The position numbers and the translations under genes were made by a program. From JAWKWH01 sp963669415 (GTDB lineage: Bacteria; Pseudomonadota; Alphaproteobacteria; Rhizobiales; Rhizobiaceae): a stretch of 64,000 nucleotides of DNA. The notes below the pieces were generated by a model. That model was not told where the DNA came from, did not search any database, and saw nothing but the letters and a program-made list of their open reading frames with translations. Positions 61,639 through 64,000 of this stretch are shown here, in pieces. The DNA is taken from the NCBI GenBank assembly GCA_963669415.2, contig CAXXPS010000003.1, forward strand, positions 558,001-622,000, read 5' to 3'. Position 1 is the first letter of the stretch; each line of letters opens with the position of its first letter.

Positions 61639-62484
61639 TTGGCGGGATTGCACCAAAGCAACGTACCTGATCTGCGGGATGTTATCCGGCTGCCGGAATA
61701 TCTCGTTCAAGGCAAGGACGGCCTGTGGCACGGAGAGTACAACGGATATCGGTTGAGGAGCACATTTCAGCCGATTTACCGGCGTGGAAGCGAGCACGCT
61801 CTCGAACTGGAAGGATTTGAAGGCCTGGTCCGGCCTATCGCTTCTGGTCTCGAGTATTCCGTGGACGATTTCTTCAGTTCGTTCTCCTCCGAAGAGTCCT
61901 TCATTGCCGACTGGATTTGTCTCGCTATTCACTTCCGGAACTTTGCGCTTTCCGGTGGGGGGCAAAGAAAGCTGTTCGTCAATTTTTCACCGATGAACCT
62001 CCAGCAGTTTGTCGACTCTGCTTATGATTTCAAATCTACGCCCGAGCGGTTGGCCCGCTTTGGCCTGTCATTGAGGCAGGCAGTCATCGAAATCATCGAG
62101 ACCGATACGATGGATTTTCAGGTGTTGCAGCATGTGGTGGCGATTTTCAGAGAAATGGGCGCTTCTATCGCGCTTGATGATTTCGGGTCCAAACATTCCA
62201 ATATCGATCGAATGGTTGCCTTGAATCCCGATATTGTGAAGCTGGATTATTCACTGCTGCGCGAAGCGTCCAATCGCGAAGATGTCGGTAAGCTGGTTCG
62301 CTCGCTCATCACGATGGCGGGCGATTTTGGTTCGGAGCTTGTTGTCGAAGGAATTGAGAGTCGCGACGAATTCGACTTTGCAATGTCGACCAATGCAGTA
62401 ATGCTGCAAGGATTTTTTCTTGGCGCCCCCAGTCCGCGCATTCAACTGGTACCAGCAAAACTCGATGCTCCTAATCTGATCTGA
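61639..62484 (+). CDS. EAL-domain protein (c-di-GMP phosphodiesterase-like)
   Basis: 281 residues, almost entirely an EAL domain from about residue 37. Metal and catalytic positions are mostly kept: Glu61 in the variant motif FEGLVRP (EGL for EAL), Asn115 in FVNFSP, Glu151/Glu154 in EIIETD, Asp180-Asp181 in LDDFGS, Lys201 in VKLDYS, Glu237 in VVEGIES and Gln257 in LQGFF. Activity is therefore plausible but the altered motif leaves doubt. No ATG or GTG start exists near the domain; TTG at 61639 directly follows an in-frame TAA, and TTG at 61648 is an alternative. Confidence 0.78.
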   Translation: MAGLHQSNVPDLRDVIRLPEYLVQGKDGLWHGEYNGYRLRSTFQPIYRRGSEHALELEGFEGLVRPIASGLEYSVDDFFSSFSSEESFIADWICLAIHFRNFALSGGGQRKLFVNFSPMNLQQFVDSAYDFKSTPERLARFGLSLRQAVIEIIETDTMDFQVLQHVVAIFREMGASIALDDFGSKHSNIDRMVALNPDIVKLDYSLLREASNREDVGKLVRSLITMAGDFGSELVVEGIESRDEFDFAMSTNAVMLQGFFLGAPSPRIQLVPAKLDAPNLI

Positions 62485-62534
62485 TCTGTACCGGTGAAGC
62501 CATGCATGGAAACGGGTGACAGCAGCCGGCATTT

Positions 62535-63854
62535 GTGATCAAAGCGCAACTGAGTTCCCTGACCCTTGGCATTGATGAGGTGTCAGAAGCACCAACCAAG
62601 CTCCATTTTCGGGTTCCGTCCATGTCGGTGTTGATGTTCCTGCGAGCCAATGCCCGGTGGATTGCCGGTGGGTTTTTGCTGACATTTTTCTCAGCATTTG
62701 GCCAAACCTTCTACATCTCGCTATCGGCCGGATTCATTCGGGAAGAATTCGGTTTATCCCATGGTGATTTCGGTGCGGTGTATATGTTCGCGACCCTTGC
62801 CAGCGCGGTGACCATTACCTGGTTCGGCCGCATCGTCGATTGGTATTCCACAAGAACAGTCATCTTTATAATCGTTCCGGCGCTTTCGCTTGCCTGCATT
62901 GCCATGGCGGCGAACCAGTCGATCATTATTCTCGCAATCGTCATTTACGCTTTGCGCCTGTTCGGCCAGGGCATGATGACCCAAACTGCGTTCACCGCGA
63001 CCGCAAGATGGTTCAAGGGTAATCGCGGCCGCGCCATTTCGCTCGTGACTCTCGGTCACAATGTCGGCGAAGCGATTCTTCCGACTATATTTGTGCTTGT
63101 GGCAGCGTTGATTGGTTGGCGTGGTAGTTGGCTGCTTGCTGCTGCAGGCTTGCTCATCGTTGCGCTTCCGACTGCGGTCTCCCTGATCAGGAGCGAGCGG
63201 CAACCGCAATCCGACGATCCTGCCGAGATGGGAGGCGATGTACCCGATTGGTCCCGGTCTGAAGTTTTGCGGGATCCTTTGTTCTATCTGATTCTCAGCG
63301 GTGTCATGGCGCCTGGCTTCATCGGCACGACCATATTTTTTCATCAAGTATATTTGGTGGATTTGCGAGAATGGTCGTTGGAAGTTTTTGCTACCTCCTT
63401 TGTTGCAATGGCGGTTCTGACGATCCTGTTCGCACTGCTCGCAGGCGCGCTTATCGACAGGTTTTCCGCCATTCAGCTACTGCCCGGATTTCTGCTTCCG
63501 CTGTCGGTCGCCTGTCTGATCCTCGGCAATGTGGAGGCCCAGTGGAGTGCATTTGCCTTCATGGCATTTTTGGGCATGTCCTATGGGGTTTCATCAACCT
63601 TGTTCGGTGCGCTTTGGCCAGAGGTCTACGGGTTGAAGCATTTGGGTTCAATTCGCTCGATCGTCGTGGCGACCATGGTGTTTTCAACAGCAATGGGTCC
63701 CGGAGTTACCGGCTACCTGATCGATCTGGGCGTCAGTTATCCCGCTCAAATCACGGCAATGGGTGTCTACTGTCTGGGTGCGGCGGTGCTGATGGTGATT
63801 GCGTCCAGGACTGCGGCAAGGCGGCTGCTTGCAACAAAACCGGCAGCCGGATAG
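62535..63854 (+). CDS. Major facilitator superfamily transporter
   Basis: 439 residues from GTG 62535, or 410 from ATG 62622 (MSVLMFLRANARWIAGGFLL), where the first TM segment begins soon after; the ribosome-binding signal is weak for both. Twelve hydrophobic segments are visible, with the loop 2-3 motif in the form GRIVDWYSTRTV. The overall look is that of the OxlT-like/monocarboxylate branch, but the substrate cannot be told. Confidence 0.85.
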   Translation: MIKAQLSSLTLGIDEVSEAPTKLHFRVPSMSVLMFLRANARWIAGGFLLTFFSAFGQTFYISLSAGFIREEFGLSHGDFGAVYMFATLASAVTITWFGRIVDWYSTRTVIFIIVPALSLACIAMAANQSIIILAIVIYALRLFGQGMMTQTAFTATARWFKGNRGRAISLVTLGHNVGEAILPTIFVLVAALIGWRGSWLLAAAGLLIVALPTAVSLIRSERQPQSDDPAEMGGDVPDWSRSEVLRDPLFYLILSGVMAPGFIGTTIFFHQVYLVDLREWSLEVFATSFVAMAVLTILFALLAGALIDRFSAIQLLPGFLLPLSVACLILGNVEAQWSAFAFMAFLGMSYGVSSTLFGALWPEVYGLKHLGSIRSIVVATMVFSTAMGPGVTGYLIDLGVSYPAQITAMGVYCLGAAVLMVIASRTAARRLLATKPAAG

Positions 63855-63863
63855 TCAGGCCAC

Positions 63864-64000
63864 ATGACAACAGTCCGATTTGCACCTTCACCGACAGGTT
63901 ACATCCATATTGGCAACGCCAGAACCGCGCTGTTCAACTGGCTCTTTGCAAAGAGCACGAATGGTTCGTTCATATTGCGTTTTGACGACACTGACGAGGA
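63864..64000 (+). CDS. gltX: Glutamyl-tRNA synthetase, N-terminal part (cut by window edge)
   Basis: The first 45 codons of a class I aminoacyl-tRNA synthetase: MTTVRFAPSPTGYIHIGNAR, with the HIGH-type motif as HIGN, and ILRFDDTDEE at the end of the window. The pattern is that of GltX, which charges tRNA-Glu (and in many alphaproteobacteria also tRNA-Gln). The start ATG 63864 lies 9 nt after the MFS stop. It was found by reading the sequence after the last complete gene. Many alphaproteobacteria have two gltX copies; which one this is cannot be told. Confidence 0.88.
   Translation, partial: MTTVRFAPSPTGYIHIGNARTALFNWLFAKSTNGSFILRFDDTDE

Noticed and set aside
61474..61965. 163-aa minus-strand frame opposite the EAL gene
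   Set aside because: It overlaps the EAL coding region, has no ribosome-binding site and resembles no protein.
63371..63985. Alternate-frame ORF overlapping the end of the MFS gene and gltX
   Set aside because: It is out of frame with the MFS protein, and its last part is out of frame with the clear GltX N-terminus.
1..64000. tRNA, rRNA or CRISPR array
   Set aside because: No T-loop-like GGTTCRAATCC stretch with matching arms and no regular spaced repeats were noticed while reading; a covariance search could still find something missed.

Overview
The window reads as a chromosomal segment of an alphaproteobacterium, most probably of the Hyphomicrobiales (Rhizobiales). The evidence is the alphaproteobacterial form of the ribosomal operon (adk between secY and rpsM, no rpmJ after secY, no rpsD between rpsK and rpoA), a short-LID adenylate kinase, an ATP12-type chaperone, the tpiA / ppiD-trpD-trpC-moaC-moeA arrangement, and a LysR protein that closely resembles LsrB/VtlR. 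GC content is moderate. The genus cannot be fixed from the sequence alone.

1-22.5 kb: the 3' part of rpoC, a small conserved gene on the minus strand, then an almost unbroken str-S10-spc-alpha translation super-operon (rpsL-rpsG-fusA-tuf-rpsJ ... secY-adk-rpsM-rpsK-rpoA-rplQ) closed by a clear rho-independent terminator. 22.5-28.2 kb: housekeeping genes on the plus strand (HtrA-type protease, rarA, HemG-like flavodoxin, crcB, rluC-type synthase, ATP12). 28.2-32.8 kb: a minus-strand surface-polysaccharide islet (PIG-L deacetylase, two tandem paralogous CelD/BcsL-type acyltransferases, an ExoQ/Wzy-type membrane protein).

32.9-43.4 kb is accessory. It holds an FAD/GcvT-family demethylating oxidoreductase, a MetE-like methyltransferase with an apparent one-base frameshift, a DUF1194 protein, a ~270-bp MITE-like element with 20-bp terminal inverted repeats, a GlxA/GbdR-type regulator, two small-protein genes (a previously uncalled 46-aa one and a DUF1127-like one) next to an LsrB/VtlR-like regulator, a HAD phosphatase and a sulfatase-family hydrolase. 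43.4-52.8 kb returns to conserved genes: moeA, moaC, trpC, trpD and ppiD on minus; tpiA, secG, an L,D-transpeptidase and pyrG on plus. 52.8-58 kb holds two small secreted paralogues of unknown function with Tat-like leaders, then the ugpBAEC glycerol-3-phosphate importer. 58-64 kb holds a 1030-residue ABC-exporter-like protein whose nucleotide-binding domain is degenerate and which ends in a cyclic-nucleotide-binding domain, a divergent EAL-domain gene, an MFS transporter and the first 45 codons of gltX.

The most notable points are the degenerate ABC/cNMP protein beside an EAL protein, the LsrB/VtlR-small protein neighbourhood, the MITE-like element abutting two genes, the paired secreted paralogues, and two genes (metE-like, ugpA) that each become full length if one G/C is restored in a short homopolymer. 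No tRNA, rRNA or CRISPR array was seen.
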